A stretch of 13,160 nt of DNA from an uncultured Muribaculaceae bacterium. GTDB lineage: Bacteria; Bacteroidota; Bacteroidia; Bacteroidales; Muribaculaceae. The stretch spans positions 1-13,160 of the forward strand of contig CAJGDJ010000047.1 of the NCBI GenBank assembly GCA_904502025.1. The letters are read 5' to 3'. Within the stretch, counting starts at the first letter, position 1. Each line of letters begins with the position of its first letter. The translations under genes were made by a program, and so were the position numbers. The notes under the pieces were generated by a model. That model ran no database searches and was not told where the DNA came from. It saw nothing but the letters and a program-made list of their open reading frames with translations. Shown here in pieces: positions 1 to 7,579 of the stretch.

Positions 1-287
1 AAGTCTCCTTTTTTTGTATTGCTTGTTTCTCTACAAATTCACTCTTTGGGGCTACGCGCCCCAGCCGTTTGGCAAACCTGCGGTGTTTTTCATATTATTA
101 TTTTTTTACCGCAAATTTTGCACTTCGATTTTGAATGTACACAAAAAATAGCCTATGGGGTGAGAAAAAATCAAATTGTTATATAAATGGCGATATAAGT
201 TATAGATTGAAAGTGGCGAGTGGCGGGAAGTATATGCGCTTGATTAAATTTAACTATAATGAATGTGTAAATTGAAAAATTCATTTG
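1..287. other. Intergenic region with hairpins, no supported gene
   Basis: I support no gene here. The stretch holds a 6-bp GC-rich hairpin (TGGGGC at 47-52 with GCCCCA at 58-63), a small GTTT/AAAC hairpin (67-70 with 74-77), and a longer-range inverted repeat (TGCGGT at 79-84 with ACCGCA at 108-113). All three plus-strand frames stay open for roughly the first 130-183 bases, but none shows a recognisable start or protein motif. It may contain the 3' end or terminator of a gene outside the window, or a dispersed intergenic repeat. Neither can be decided from this sequence alone. Confidence 0.4.
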
Positions 288-295
288 TATATTTG
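288..295 (+). promoter_or_regulatory. -7 promoter box (TATATTTG) of the peroxiredoxin gene
   Basis: TATATTTG is a perfect match to the Bacteroidetes sigma-ABfr -7 consensus TAnnTTTG and ends 27 nt before the ATG at 323. I see no clear -33 TTTG at the usual distance. Its position makes the in-frame ATG at 263 unlikely as the start, since that codon would lie upstream of the transcript. Confidence 0.6.
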
Positions 296-322
296 TTGAA
301 AATTAGATTAAAAACACAGATT

Positions 323-781
323 ATGGTGCTAAAAATAGGGGATAAGATACCCGAATTATTGGGCATTGATGCCGATGGAAATGAAGTAATGGCATCGCAG
401 TTTAAAGGTAAAAAATTAGTAATTTATTTTTATCCAAAAGATAACACCTCGGGGTGTACAGCTGAGGCTTGCAGTTTGAGCAATGGATATGATAATTTGC
501 TAAAAGCAGGCTATGCAGTTATTGGTGTGAGCAAAGATAGTGTAGCTTCGCATCGCAAGTTTAGTGATAAATATTCATTGCCATTTAAGTTAATTGCTGA
601 TACTGAATTGGTGTTGAATAAAGCATTTGGTGTGTGGCAAGAGAAGAAAATGTGTGGCAAAGTGTATATGGGAACAGTTCGCACAACATTTGTAACTGAT
701 GAAAATGGTGTAATTACACATATTATAAATAAGGTTAATACCAAAGATGCTGCAAATCAAATATTAAAAGAGATAAAGTAA
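323..781 (+). CDS. bcp: Thioredoxin-dependent thiol peroxidase (Bcp/PrxQ-type peroxiredoxin)
   Basis: This is a cytoplasmic peroxiredoxin that reduces hydrogen peroxide and organic hydroperoxides using thioredoxin-derived electrons. With the start at 323 it is 152 aa, the usual Bcp size. The peroxidatic motif P38-K-D-N-T42-S-G-C45 fits PxxxTxxC. Cys50 lies five residues after Cys45, the atypical 2-Cys arrangement of E. coli Bcp. Arg120, in VRTTFVTD, fits the conserved active-site arginine. The position before the peroxidatic Gly-Cys is Ser43 where E. coli Bcp has Pro. An in-frame ATG at 263 would add 20 lysine-rich residues unlike the family, and the promoter box lies inside that extension, so I prefer 323. 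The gene is probably monocistronic and ends at a terminator shared with the convergent barrel gene. Confidence 0.93.
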   Translation: MVLKIGDKIPELLGIDADGNEVMASQFKGKKLVIYFYPKDNTSGCTAEACSLSNGYDNLLKAGYAVIGVSKDSVASHRKFSDKYSLPFKLIADTELVLNKAFGVWQEKKMCGKVYMGTVRTTFVTDENGVITHIINKVNTKDAANQILKEIK

Positions 782-801
782 GAAAGAAGAAGTAATGAAA
801 T

Positions 802-838
802 AAAACTCGTGAGTCAAATGAGATGATTTGCGAGTTTT
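802..838. terminator. Bidirectional intrinsic terminator between convergent genes
   Basis: AAAACTCG (802-809) pairs perfectly with CGAGTTTT (831-838). After a 5-nt bulge the stem continues with CAAAT (815-819) and ATTTG (826-830) around the loop GAGATG. The T tract in the 3' arm exists on both strands, and the hairpin lies in the 63-bp gap between two converging genes (stops at 781 and 845), so it can serve both. The stem is only moderately GC-rich. Confidence 0.65.
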
Positions 839-844
839 GTGTTG

Positions 845-2137
845 TTAGAATGCTTCTCCAATGGTTAGAATAAGCCCGGAAGAACCTTTGCCAAAACCAT
901 AATCGGCACGGATATTTACGCGGTTTTTGAACTCAAAACGAAGTCCAATACCATAATTGGGGAAAAATTGAAGTTCTTTATAATTTTTTAGGGCATTAAA
1001 ATCGTGGAATAGTGTTCCATATCCTCCCCATAAAACGAGACCAAAACGACTCCAAATATGTTGGCGATATTCGATTTGGACTGTAATTTGGTTATTGTCA
1101 ATAACCGAGCCCATATAATATCCACGCATGCGAGTGTTATCGGCAGCAATCATTTCACGCATAGTCCAAGGGGTATAGTCGCTATTAAATTTGGAGTACA
1201 AATCAAAAGCAAGAACCGAACCTTTCCACATTTTTAGGTATCCATTAAATATAAAGTTATGACTATGGAAAGTGGCTCCGGCATCGCCCAAGAACTGTGG
1301 ATAGATCATAGGCTTGTAGGCAATGTGAATTCCTTTTGTTGAAGTGATGAGGTGGTTGCGAGTGTCAAATTCGAAAGATAAACCAACACCGGTAACATAG
1401 TATTGTTTACGAACATTGGATAAATATTCAGGGTTTCTAATATTTACAGCATCGGTATAATTTGCTCTTATTTGTACCCCTGTGAAAAAGTTGCGATTAA
1501 TATTATAAATGTATTCGGTTTGTAAATCAATTTGTCGTCTCACATATTCCGACCTCGGATTATTAGCAGTCTCGTCAGCAGTAATGCCCCAGAAATAAAG
1601 ACGTTTGCGATAGGCTTCGGCAGCGTATGATATTCTTGATTTGTGGTCAGAAAATAAATGATTGCCTTTAATGTATGCAGTGTAAGCGTCGTGCCAAGAG
1701 GCATTTAATGAGGCAATGAAGTCTGATGGCTTCAATATGGAGTCATTACAATTTGTGCGATATAACCCGGTAATTGCACCTACAATTGCAAAACCACCTT
1801 CTTTGCTATATGCAGGAATAACACTAAATGATAAATCCACTTTTCTTTCAAAAGTTCTATCAATGTGCCCATTCAAAAGAGAATTAGCATAATCTTGTAG
1901 CCAAGGTGGAAATTTGTTGATTAGCCAAGATAAGTCCGACGAATTTGTTTTGACATTTGATTGTTCAATCAACAATGTATCCTGTATTTTAAGAACAGAA
2001 TCCTGTAAAAAGAATAATGAGTCGTTAATGATTTCAGAATTCAAATGAATAGAGTCAGTCTTTTCATGTGCAGATATATCGGCACAAAAAGAAGAGCAAA
2101 GCATTAATGTGATTAATATTTTATAAAATCTATTCAT
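845..2137 (-). CDS. BamA/TamA-family outer-membrane beta-barrel protein (no POTRA domains)
   Basis: This is a predicted 430-aa outer-membrane protein. The N-terminus (MNRFYKILITLMLCSSFCADISA) is a signal peptide. Residues 24-95 are a polar linker without recognisable POTRA repeats. From about residue 98 to the end, alternating strands fit the surface-antigen/BamA barrel domain. Supporting motifs are DTRN (258-261), MRGY (337-340, matching the loop-6 RGY/F signature of Omp85 proteins), QIEYR (354-358), GIGLRFEF (396-403) and a final strand ending in Phe430, as in outer-membrane targeting signals. It lies 96 bp downstream of ftsH on the same strand, with an inverted repeat and a weak promoter-like box between them, so co-transcription is uncertain. 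Without POTRA domains it is unlikely to be BamA itself; its function is unknown. Confidence 0.85.
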   Translation of the reverse strand: MNRFYKILITLMLCSSFCADISAHEKTDSIHLNSEIINDSLFFLQDSVLKIQDTLLIEQSNVKTNSSDLSWLINKFPPWLQDYANSLLNGHIDRTFERKVDLSFSVIPAYSKEGGFAIVGAITGLYRTNCNDSILKPSDFIASLNASWHDAYTAYIKGNHLFSDHKSRISYAAEAYRKRLYFWGITADETANNPRSEYVRRQIDLQTEYIYNINRNFFTGVQIRANYTDAVNIRNPEYLSNVRKQYYVTGVGLSFEFDTRNHLITSTKGIHIAYKPMIYPQFLGDAGATFHSHNFIFNGYLKMWKGSVLAFDLYSKFNSDYTPWTMREMIAADNTRMRGYYMGSVIDNNQITVQIEYRQHIWSRFGLVLWGGYGTLFHDFNALKNYKELQFFPNYGIGLRFEFKNRVNIRADYGFGKGSSGLILTIGEAF

Positions 2138-2154
2138 TGACTGGTTTTATTCTA

Positions 2155-2162
2155 CAATGGTA
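2155..2162 (-). promoter_or_regulatory. Weak -7-like box upstream of the barrel gene
   Basis: On the minus strand this reads TACCATTG, one mismatch from TAnnTTTG, and ends 17 nt before the ATG at 2137. It could give the barrel gene its own promoter, separate from rsfS-ftsH. With one mismatch and no visible -33 element, the call is tentative. Confidence 0.3.
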
Positions 2163-2172
2163 GCGACTTTAA

Positions 2173-2213
2173 CCCAAAAGCTATACAATAACCTAATCAG
2201 CATAGCTTTTGGG
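2173..2213. repeat. Perfect 12-bp inverted repeat downstream of ftsH
   Basis: CCCAAAAGCTAT (2173-2184) and ATAGCTTTTGGG (2202-2213) are perfect reverse complements around a 17-nt loop. The hairpin begins 20 bp after the ftsH stop. On the minus strand the 3' arm is followed by TTAAAGTCG, so it lacks the U tract of a standard intrinsic terminator. It could be a weak terminator of ftsH, an RNA-stability or processing hairpin, or a protein-binding palindrome ahead of the barrel gene. Confidence 0.6.
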
Positions 2214-2233
2214 AGTATGATTGACAGACGTTA

Positions 2234-4312
2234 CTATTGAGGGAGTGGAGGCATATTTACCGGATATGAATTTTCGTCCTCGTCAGTACCGTTTTGCGAG
2301 GCTTTACCTTTTGCATTACGTTCTTTGGCAAATTTCTCATTTTCAGCAATCTCTTCAGCTTCAGCTTTTGCTGCCTCTGCCGACTTCGCTGCTAAAATTT
2401 CATCAGTGCGAGAAGCCCATTGACGTTTGCCAAATATGTGCTCTACATCTTCGGTAAATATAACTTCACGAGTGATGAGTATGTTGGCTAATTGCTCATG
2501 ACCATCTGCATATTGGGTGAGAATTGCTTTCGCTCGAGCATATTGTTCATTGATTATACGCGATACTTCCTCATCAATCATTTTTGCACGGTCATCACTG
2601 AATGGTTTTGAGAAACCATATTCTTGACCTGTTGAATCATAATAGCTGATATTAGGAAGTTTGTCGCTCATACCGTAGTAAACAACCATTGCGTATGCTT
2701 GTTTTGTAACTCGTTCAAGGTCATTGGCTGCACCTGTTGAAATGTGTCCCAAGAATAGTTCTTCGGCGGCACGTCCGGCGAGCAACGAGCAAATGTCATC
2801 AAGGATAGCTTGTGATGGCGTGATTTGACGTTCTTCAGGCAAATACCATGCTGCACCAAGTGCTTTGCCTCGAGGCACGATAGTTACTTTTATTAGAGGG
2901 TTTGCATATTGAAGATGCCAAGAAACTGTAGCATGCCCTGCCTCGTGTATTGCAATCGCACGTTTTTCGTCATCGGTTGTGATTTTATTGCGTTTTTCCA
3001 ATCCACCGATTATGCGATCCACTGCATTGATAAAATCTTGGCGTTCAACTACCGATTTGTTGTGGCGAGCGGCAATAAGTGCTGCTTCGTTACAAACATT
3101 TGCTATGTCGGCACCGGAGAAGCCCGGAGTTTGACGAGCAAGCAAATCAACATCAACACTATCGTCAATTTTGATATTACGAAGATGAACATTAAATATC
3201 GCCACGCGGTCGTTTAGGTCGGGTAACTCAACATAGATTTGTCGGTCAAAGCGACCTGCACGCATTAGAGCTTTATCAAGAATGTCGGCACGGTTGGTTG
3301 CAGCAAGGATAATAACTCCACTATTTGTTCCAAAACCGTCCATTTCGGTAAGTAATTGATTGAGCGTGTTTTCACGTTCGTCATTACCACCCATGTTAGG
3401 GCTTTTGCCACGAGCACGTCCCACAGTGTCGATTTCGTCAATAAACACGATACATGGAGCTTTTTCTTTTGCTTGGCGGAATAGGTCGCGAACGCGTGAT
3501 GCACCCACTCCTACGAACATTTCGGTAAAATCAGACCCCGACATATAGAAAAATGGCACATTGGCTTCGCCTGCAACAGCTTTTGCAAGAAGAGTTTTCC
3601 CTGTTCCCGGAGGACCAACAAGAAGTGCTCCTTTGGGAATTTTGCCACCAAGTTCGGTATATCGGTTTGGATTTTTAAGAAACTCAACAATCTCTTCAAT
3701 TTCGGTTTTTGCTTCAGCCAATCCGGCTACATCGCTAAAGTTTACTTTTACGCCACCTTCTTTGTCGAATATTTGGGCTTTAGATTTGCCAACGTTGAAG
3801 ATTCCGGCTCCACCGGCACCTCCGCTTCCCATGCGACGCATCATAAACAGCCAAAAGGCAACAAGTAGAATGATTGGACCAATCGACCAAAGGAAACGGC
3901 TAAGGTCGCTTTCTTGCTCAACCTTAAAAGAACCTTTATATATACCATCTTCGGTCCATTTATTGACTTGTGAGGTCATAACTTGTTGGTCGCAAACAGT
4001 GTGTACGCGAGCAATCACACCTTTATCTTTGTTGTTGGAGTAATTGTTGCCGAAGATTACAGTAGCTAAAGAATCAGTAAGAGTCCCTTCCACAGTATTG
4101 TCATCATTTATTGTGATGCTTGAAATGCCATGGTCAATGGTTACATATTTATTAAATTCTTGTAGCGAAACTTCTTTGTCAATCGTGTTACCTTCGAAGT
4201 TGAGGATGTACATTCCTGCTAAAAATATCAAAATTACAGCATACATCCAAAATATGCTAAATTTTAATGCCGGTTTTCTTTTTGGTTTATTTGTTGGTTT
4301 GAACTCTGCCAT
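2234..4312 (-). CDS. ftsH: ATP-dependent zinc metalloprotease FtsH
   Basis: FtsH is a membrane-anchored AAA+ protease that extracts and degrades misfolded membrane proteins and selected soluble substrates. The 692-aa sequence shows all parts in order: a basic cytoplasmic N-terminus, TM1 (about 18-38), a periplasmic domain of about 100 aa, TM2 (about 140-158), a Gly-rich linker, Walker A GPPGTGKT (233-240), the pore-loop motif FVG (266-268), Walker B IVFIDEID (288-295), an arginine-finger region ending RAGRFDR (351-357) and the zinc site HEAGH (456-460). Later in the protease domain, TGAANDLERVT carries the Asp/Glu expected as third ligand. The tail is charged, Ala/Glu/Lys-rich, and ends in a Pro-rich segment. 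Its start follows the rsfS stop by 21 nt, so the two are almost certainly co-transcribed. Confidence 0.97.
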   Translation of the reverse strand: MAEFKPTNKPKRKPALKFSIFWMYAVILIFLAGMYILNFEGNTIDKEVSLQEFNKYVTIDHGISSITINDDNTVEGTLTDSLATVIFGNNYSNNKDKGVIARVHTVCDQQVMTSQVNKWTEDGIYKGSFKVEQESDLSRFLWSIGPIILLVAFWLFMMRRMGSGGAGGAGIFNVGKSKAQIFDKEGGVKVNFSDVAGLAEAKTEIEEIVEFLKNPNRYTELGGKIPKGALLVGPPGTGKTLLAKAVAGEANVPFFYMSGSDFTEMFVGVGASRVRDLFRQAKEKAPCIVFIDEIDTVGRARGKSPNMGGNDERENTLNQLLTEMDGFGTNSGVIILAATNRADILDKALMRAGRFDRQIYVELPDLNDRVAIFNVHLRNIKIDDSVDVDLLARQTPGFSGADIANVCNEAALIAARHNKSVVERQDFINAVDRIIGGLEKRNKITTDDEKRAIAIHEAGHATVSWHLQYANPLIKVTIVPRGKALGAAWYLPEERQITPSQAILDDICSLLAGRAAEELFLGHISTGAANDLERVTKQAYAMVVYYGMSDKLPNISYYDSTGQEYGFSKPFSDDRAKMIDEEVSRIINEQYARAKAILTQYADGHEQLANILITREVIFTEDVEHIFGKRQWASRTDEILAAKSAEAAKAEAEEIAENEKFAKERNAKGKASQNGTDEDENSYPVNMPPLPQ

Positions 4313-4333
4313 ATTCTATGTTTTGTGTGTAAT

Positions 4334-4693
4334 TTAGTCTAAATCGGGAATTTGAGAAATTTTAGCATCGCTCCATAACTCTTCAAGGTTATAAAGTGAG
4401 CGGAATTCGGGAATAAACACATGAACTAAGGTGTTGCCGTAATCTATAACAATCCATTGAGAATTTTGATAACCGTCGTAGTTGTATGGTTTAATGCCGG
4501 CATGCTCGAGCAAATAATCTCTGATGCTATCAGCAATAGCACTAACTTGCATTGTCGATGAACCTTCGCAAATTATAAAACGCTCAGTTGCAGCCGATTC
4601 TATGTGGCTTAAATCTACGATTGAAATGCCTTTTCCTTTTCGTTCTTGAATCCCTTCGATTATTAATTGGGTAATGTCGATGTTTTCTGTCAT
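4334..4693 (-). CDS. rsfS: Ribosome silencing factor RsfS (Iojap/DUF143 family)
   Basis: RsfS binds ribosomal protein uL14 on the 50S subunit and blocks subunit joining, lowering translation under poor nutrient supply. The 119-aa product has the full family core: a helical N-terminus, AATERFIICEGSS (35-47), the central WIVIDYGNTLVHVFIPEFR segment starting at Trp80, and YNLEELW (101-107). I chose the ATG at 4693. A longer reading from a TTG at 4726 would start inside the -7 promoter box and add 11 residues not expected in the family. It is the first gene of an rsfS-ftsH operon, an order I recall from other Bacteroidales such as Porphyromonas. Confidence 0.92.
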   Translation of the reverse strand: MTENIDITQLIIEGIQERKGKGISIVDLSHIESAATERFIICEGSSTMQVSAIADSIRDYLLEHAGIKPYNYDGYQNSQWIVIDYGNTLVHVFIPEFRSLYNLEELWSDAKISQIPDLD

Positions 4694-4723
4694 TGAATTA
4701 TTATATGTTTTGTAAATTCTGTG

Positions 4724-4731
4724 CAAAAGTA
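4724..4731 (-). promoter_or_regulatory. -7 promoter box (TACTTTTG) of rsfS-ftsH
   Basis: On the minus strand this reads TACTTTTG, a perfect TAnnTTTG match, ending 30 nt before the rsfS ATG at 4693. The predicted 5' UTR is about 25 nt. No convincing -33 TTTG is visible. Confidence 0.6.
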
Positions 4732-4830
4732 ATTAAAAAAAGCTACTTATTTATTGGCTTTTAATTAAAGTTAATGATTATATTACTTTTACAACAAATA
4801 ATGTGCCAAAAAGGTTAGAAATACATAATC

Positions 4831-6096
4831 CTATTCATATCTCATTGTTTGAGCCGGGCTGATTTTTGTTGCCAAATGCGATGGCAATATTAGAATAATA
4901 CTTGAAATAATAATAACTCCAATATTTAGAGCCAATATGTGCCACCAATTTATTTCTACCGGCACAAAACTTAAATAATAAGCCTCGGGGTCGAGTGGGA
5001 TAAGGTGGAACATGTTTTGTAGATATACAAGAAAAAGAGAAATCACATTTCCTATAATCATACCACGCACTACCAATCGTTGTGCCATATAAATAAACAC
5101 CATTCTCACTTGATAATTTGACGCTCCGATTGCTTTTAGAAGTCCAATCGTATTCACGCGTTCAAGAATGATGATGAAAAGGCACGATACTAATGTGATT
5201 CCGGCAACACACGACATTAAAATCAAGATTACCACAACATTCATGTCGAGCAAATCGAGCCAATTAAAATACATAGCTCCACTTCTTAATACATTGTCAA
5301 CACGATATATTTTGTCGAGTTGTTGTTTATATACAGCATCAGAGATTGCCGATTGAAGAGTTACCGACTTCTCTTGTATCATCTCATAATCTAAGCCTGA
5401 TATTTCTATCGATGTCCCAGAAATCGAGTCGAGCTGAGCGATGCGTTGCAGCGTTGGGGTGGGAGCAAATGCGATTAGTTTGTCATAATCGCTGAAATTA
5501 CTATTGTATATCCCTGCAATTACAAACTTTCGTGCTCTGATATTTCCGTCGTTGAAAAAGTAAGTGTTGATACGGTCGCCGAGCGATATTTTCAAATCCG
5601 ACGCAGTGGTTGACGAAATGATAATGCTGTTTTTGCAAGAGTCCACTTCAAAGTTGGGAAGTGAGCCTTCAACAAGGTTTTGTTTTATAAATGATAAATC
5701 ATTACGACAATCAATTCCCTTAAACATTAATCCGGCAAACGCATCGTTAGTTTTCAATATACCCGGTTGTTTTATGGTTAGATTAATATGAATGCTATCT
5801 TCATTGGTATTCAAAGAAGAATCAATGATGTTTACCAGAGTTTCATTTAGTGATAAAGAAAACTCCGATTTTCCGAGACTGTAATCGTGAGCCGGATTTA
5901 TTGTTATTTGAGAATCAAATCCCATGACTTTTTCGCGAATTTGATTCTTAAACCCCAACACCACAGCTAAAGTAAGCACCATCACAATAATTGCAATGGC
6001 AACACCTGTAACTGCGATTATTGTGCTCGACGATGATGTGTCGCGTTTTGTTCCCTTAAGTTGAAGCCGTCGAGCGATAAATAGCGAGATATTCAT
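4831..6096 (-). CDS. LolC/LolE-type ABC transporter permease (FtsX/MacB fold)
   Basis: This 421-aa inner-membrane permease has the lipoprotein-releasing (LolCE) layout: TM1 at about 25-49, a large periplasmic domain (about 50-280, MacB-like), then TM2 (about 286-311), TM3 (about 333-360) and TM4 (about 387-406). The FtsX-type coupling segment ERVNTIGLLKAIGAS (312-326) and the C-terminal ISPAQTMRYE are characteristic. In the Lol system the permease works with the ATPase LolD to release lipoproteins from the inner membrane to a periplasmic carrier. No ATPase gene is present here, so the partner must be encoded elsewhere. Its ATG shares one base with the aminotransferase stop (TAATG), which suggests translational coupling. 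LolC versus LolE cannot be decided. Confidence 0.85.
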   Translation of the reverse strand: MNISLFIARRLQLKGTKRDTSSSSTIIAVTGVAIAIIVMVLTLAVVLGFKNQIREKVMGFDSQITINPAHDYSLGKSEFSLSLNETLVNIIDSSLNTNEDSIHINLTIKQPGILKTNDAFAGLMFKGIDCRNDLSFIKQNLVEGSLPNFEVDSCKNSIIISSTTASDLKISLGDRINTYFFNDGNIRARKFVIAGIYNSNFSDYDKLIAFAPTPTLQRIAQLDSISGTSIEISGLDYEMIQEKSVTLQSAISDAVYKQQLDKIYRVDNVLRSGAMYFNWLDLLDMNVVVILILMSCVAGITLVSCLFIIILERVNTIGLLKAIGASNYQVRMVFIYMAQRLVVRGMIIGNVISLFLVYLQNMFHLIPLDPEAYYLSFVPVEINWWHILALNIGVIIISSIILILPSHLATKISPAQTMRYE

Positions 6097-7295
6097 TATA
6101 TCGTTCTGCCGGGGTATGCTTTTAATGCTTCTGCCAGCACTTTGAGGGCTTTTGCAAGATCCTCTTTTTTGAGAACGTATGCCACACGCACTTCGTTGCG
6201 TCCCACGCCTTCACTTGTGTAAAAACCAGATGCCGGAGCCATAAACACTGTTTGTCCCTCATATTCAAAATCGCGAAGACACCATTCACAGAATTTATCG
6301 GCGTCATCAACCGGAAGCGATACTACTGTATAGAATGCACCCATTGGGATAGGCGAGTAGCAACCGGGGATTTTGTTTAATCCGTCGATGAGATATTTAC
6401 GGCGTTCCACATATTCATTATATGTCATTAGCATATAATCGGGACTTGCGTCAATTGAAGCCTCAGCCACGATTTGCCCCAATAGAGGTGGACTCAAACG
6501 AGCTTGGCAAAATTTCATTACATTTTTCTTCAGCTCTTGATGTTTTGTGATGATTGCACCAATGCGAATGCCACATTCGCTATATCGTTTTGATACAGAG
6601 TCGATTAGTACTACTTGTTCTTCGATTCCGGGAAGGTGGAAAGCTGAGATATATGGAGCACCGGTGTAGCAAAATTCACGATAAACTTCGTCAGAAAATA
6701 AGAATAGGTCATATTTTTTTACTATGTCGCGAATTTGATTCATCTCTTTTTGAGTGTAGAGATAGCCGGTGGGATTGTTGGGATTGCAAATCAAAATTCC
6801 TTTCGTGCGAGGAGTGATTAATGCTTCAAATCGCTCAACAGGAGGTAGAGCAAACCCTTCATCAATGCTCGATGGAACAGTGATAATTTTCGCACCGGCC
6901 GAGATAGCAAATGCCATATAGTTGGCGTATGCGGGTTCGGGTACTATAATTTCATCTCCGGGGTCAAGGCAAGCCATAAATGCAAATAGCACCGCTTCAC
7001 TGCCACCGGTAGTTACAATTATGTCGTCAACATCAACATCTATATTAAATCGTTTATAGTATGCTGCCAACTTTTGACGCAGAGTCAATAAGCCTTCGGA
7101 CGGACTATATTCGAGCGTTGTGCGGTTGATGTGTTTCAATGCGTCCAACCCTTCTTGTGGAGATGGAAGGTCGGGCTGACCGATATTTAAGTGATATACT
7201 TTCACGCCACGTTCCTTTGCTGCATTTGACAAAGGCACGAGTTTGCGAATAGGTGATGCGGGCATTATTTGCCCCCGTTGAGATATACTTGGCAT
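6096..7295 (-). CDS. PLP-dependent class I/II aminotransferase (aspartate/aromatic type)
   Basis: This is a 399-aa cytoplasmic fold-type I aminotransferase. Visible landmarks are GGSEA (97-101) for cofactor phosphate, NPNNPTG (171-177) with Asn174, Asp202 and Tyr205 in SDEVYREF, the Schiff-base lysine Lys236 in SVSKRYSECGIRIG, and Arg370 in NEVRVAY, equivalent to the substrate alpha-carboxylate-binding arginine. The N-terminus reads MPSISQRGQIMPASPIRKL. An in-frame Met11 exists, but the first Met is kept because residues 1-10 seem typical of related sequences. The substrate cannot be fixed from sequence: aspartate, aromatic or broad-range donors are all possible. It is the first gene of a two-gene operon with the LolC/E-type permease, a functionally unrelated partner. 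Confidence 0.9.
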   Translation of the reverse strand: MPSISQRGQIMPASPIRKLVPLSNAAKERGVKVYHLNIGQPDLPSPQEGLDALKHINRTTLEYSPSEGLLTLRQKLAAYYKRFNIDVDVDDIIVTTGGSEAVLFAFMACLDPGDEIIVPEPAYANYMAFAISAGAKIITVPSSIDEGFALPPVERFEALITPRTKGILICNPNNPTGYLYTQKEMNQIRDIVKKYDLFLFSDEVYREFCYTGAPYISAFHLPGIEEQVVLIDSVSKRYSECGIRIGAIITKHQELKKNVMKFCQARLSPPLLGQIVAEASIDASPDYMLMTYNEYVERRKYLIDGLNKIPGCYSPIPMGAFYTVVSLPVDDADKFCEWCLRDFEYEGQTVFMAPASGFYTSEGVGRNEVRVAYVLKKEDLAKALKVLAEALKAYPGRTI

Positions 7296-7344
7296 TTTTA
7301 CAAATGATTTTTATCTAAATAAATTTACTTAATGTTATAGTTTA

Positions 7345-7352
7345 CAAAGTTA
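7345..7352 (-). promoter_or_regulatory. -7 promoter box (TAACTTTG) of the aminotransferase-permease operon
   Basis: The minus strand reads TAACTTTG, a perfect TAnnTTTG match, 49 nt before the ATG at 7295. The implied 5' UTR is about 45 nt. No good -33 element is seen. Confidence 0.55.
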
Positions 7353-7374
7353 ATGTAAAACCACCATATTAAGA

Positions 7375-7411
7375 AATTAAAAATTAAAAATCACAATTAA
7401 AAATTAAAAAT
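7375..7411. repeat. Tandem 17-bp AT-rich direct repeat
   Basis: AATTAAAAATTAAAAAT occurs perfectly at 7375-7391 and 7395-7411, separated by CAC. Each unit is itself built from ATTAAAA steps. It lies between the divergent promoters of the aminotransferase and feoAB. A-tracts in this phasing may bend the DNA; otherwise it is simple AT-rich spacer sequence. Confidence 0.6.
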
Positions 7412-7492
7412 TAGAGCGAAAACCAAATTGTATAATGATAATTTAGAACTTTTATCTGTAGTATTTTGTCTAAATATTAAGAAAGGGGTATT

Positions 7493-7537
7493 CCTACGTG
7501 TTATATGGCTGTAGGTTGGCTTCCGATAAGCCGTTTT
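7493..7537 (+). other. Two consecutive hairpins with a short T tract in the feoAB upstream region
   Basis: CCTAC (7493-7497) pairs with GTAGG (7511-7515). Immediately after it, GGCTT (7518-7522) pairs with AAGCC (7528-7532) around CCGAT, followed by GTTTT. A TATTTTG sequence near 7462-7468 is one base short of a -7 box, so a short transcript ending here is conceivable. Both stems are only 5 bp. I see nothing else coding in 7412-7579. Confidence 0.3.
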
Positions 7538-7579
7538 CACTGTTTGAGGAATTATGCTCTTAATGTGAAATTGAAAATA

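Noticed and set aside
1..183. Frame-1 open stretch as the 3' end of an upstream protein gene ending at 186.
   Set aside because: The translation has no recognisable motif and all three frames are open, so no frame can be favoured without the left flank.
263..322. N-terminal extension of the peroxiredoxin from the ATG at 263.
   Set aside because: It would place the start upstream of the -7 box at 288-295, adds residues unlike the family, and shifts the catalytic cysteines away from the usual 45/50 positions.
3561..4043. 160-codon plus-strand open frame opposite ftsH.
   Set aside because: It is fully antisense to a conserved, motif-complete ftsH and its translation shows no recognisable domain; other opposite-strand frames in ftsH and mutS2 are the same kind of shadow.
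4694..4726. TTG start at 4726 giving a 130-aa RsfS.
   Set aside because: The codon lies within the TACTTTTG promoter box; the ATG at 4693 gives a normal N-terminus.
7375..7411. The two AT-rich direct repeats as a CRISPR array or iteron origin.
   Set aside because: There are only two units with a 3-bp spacer and low complexity, and no cas or replication genes are nearby.
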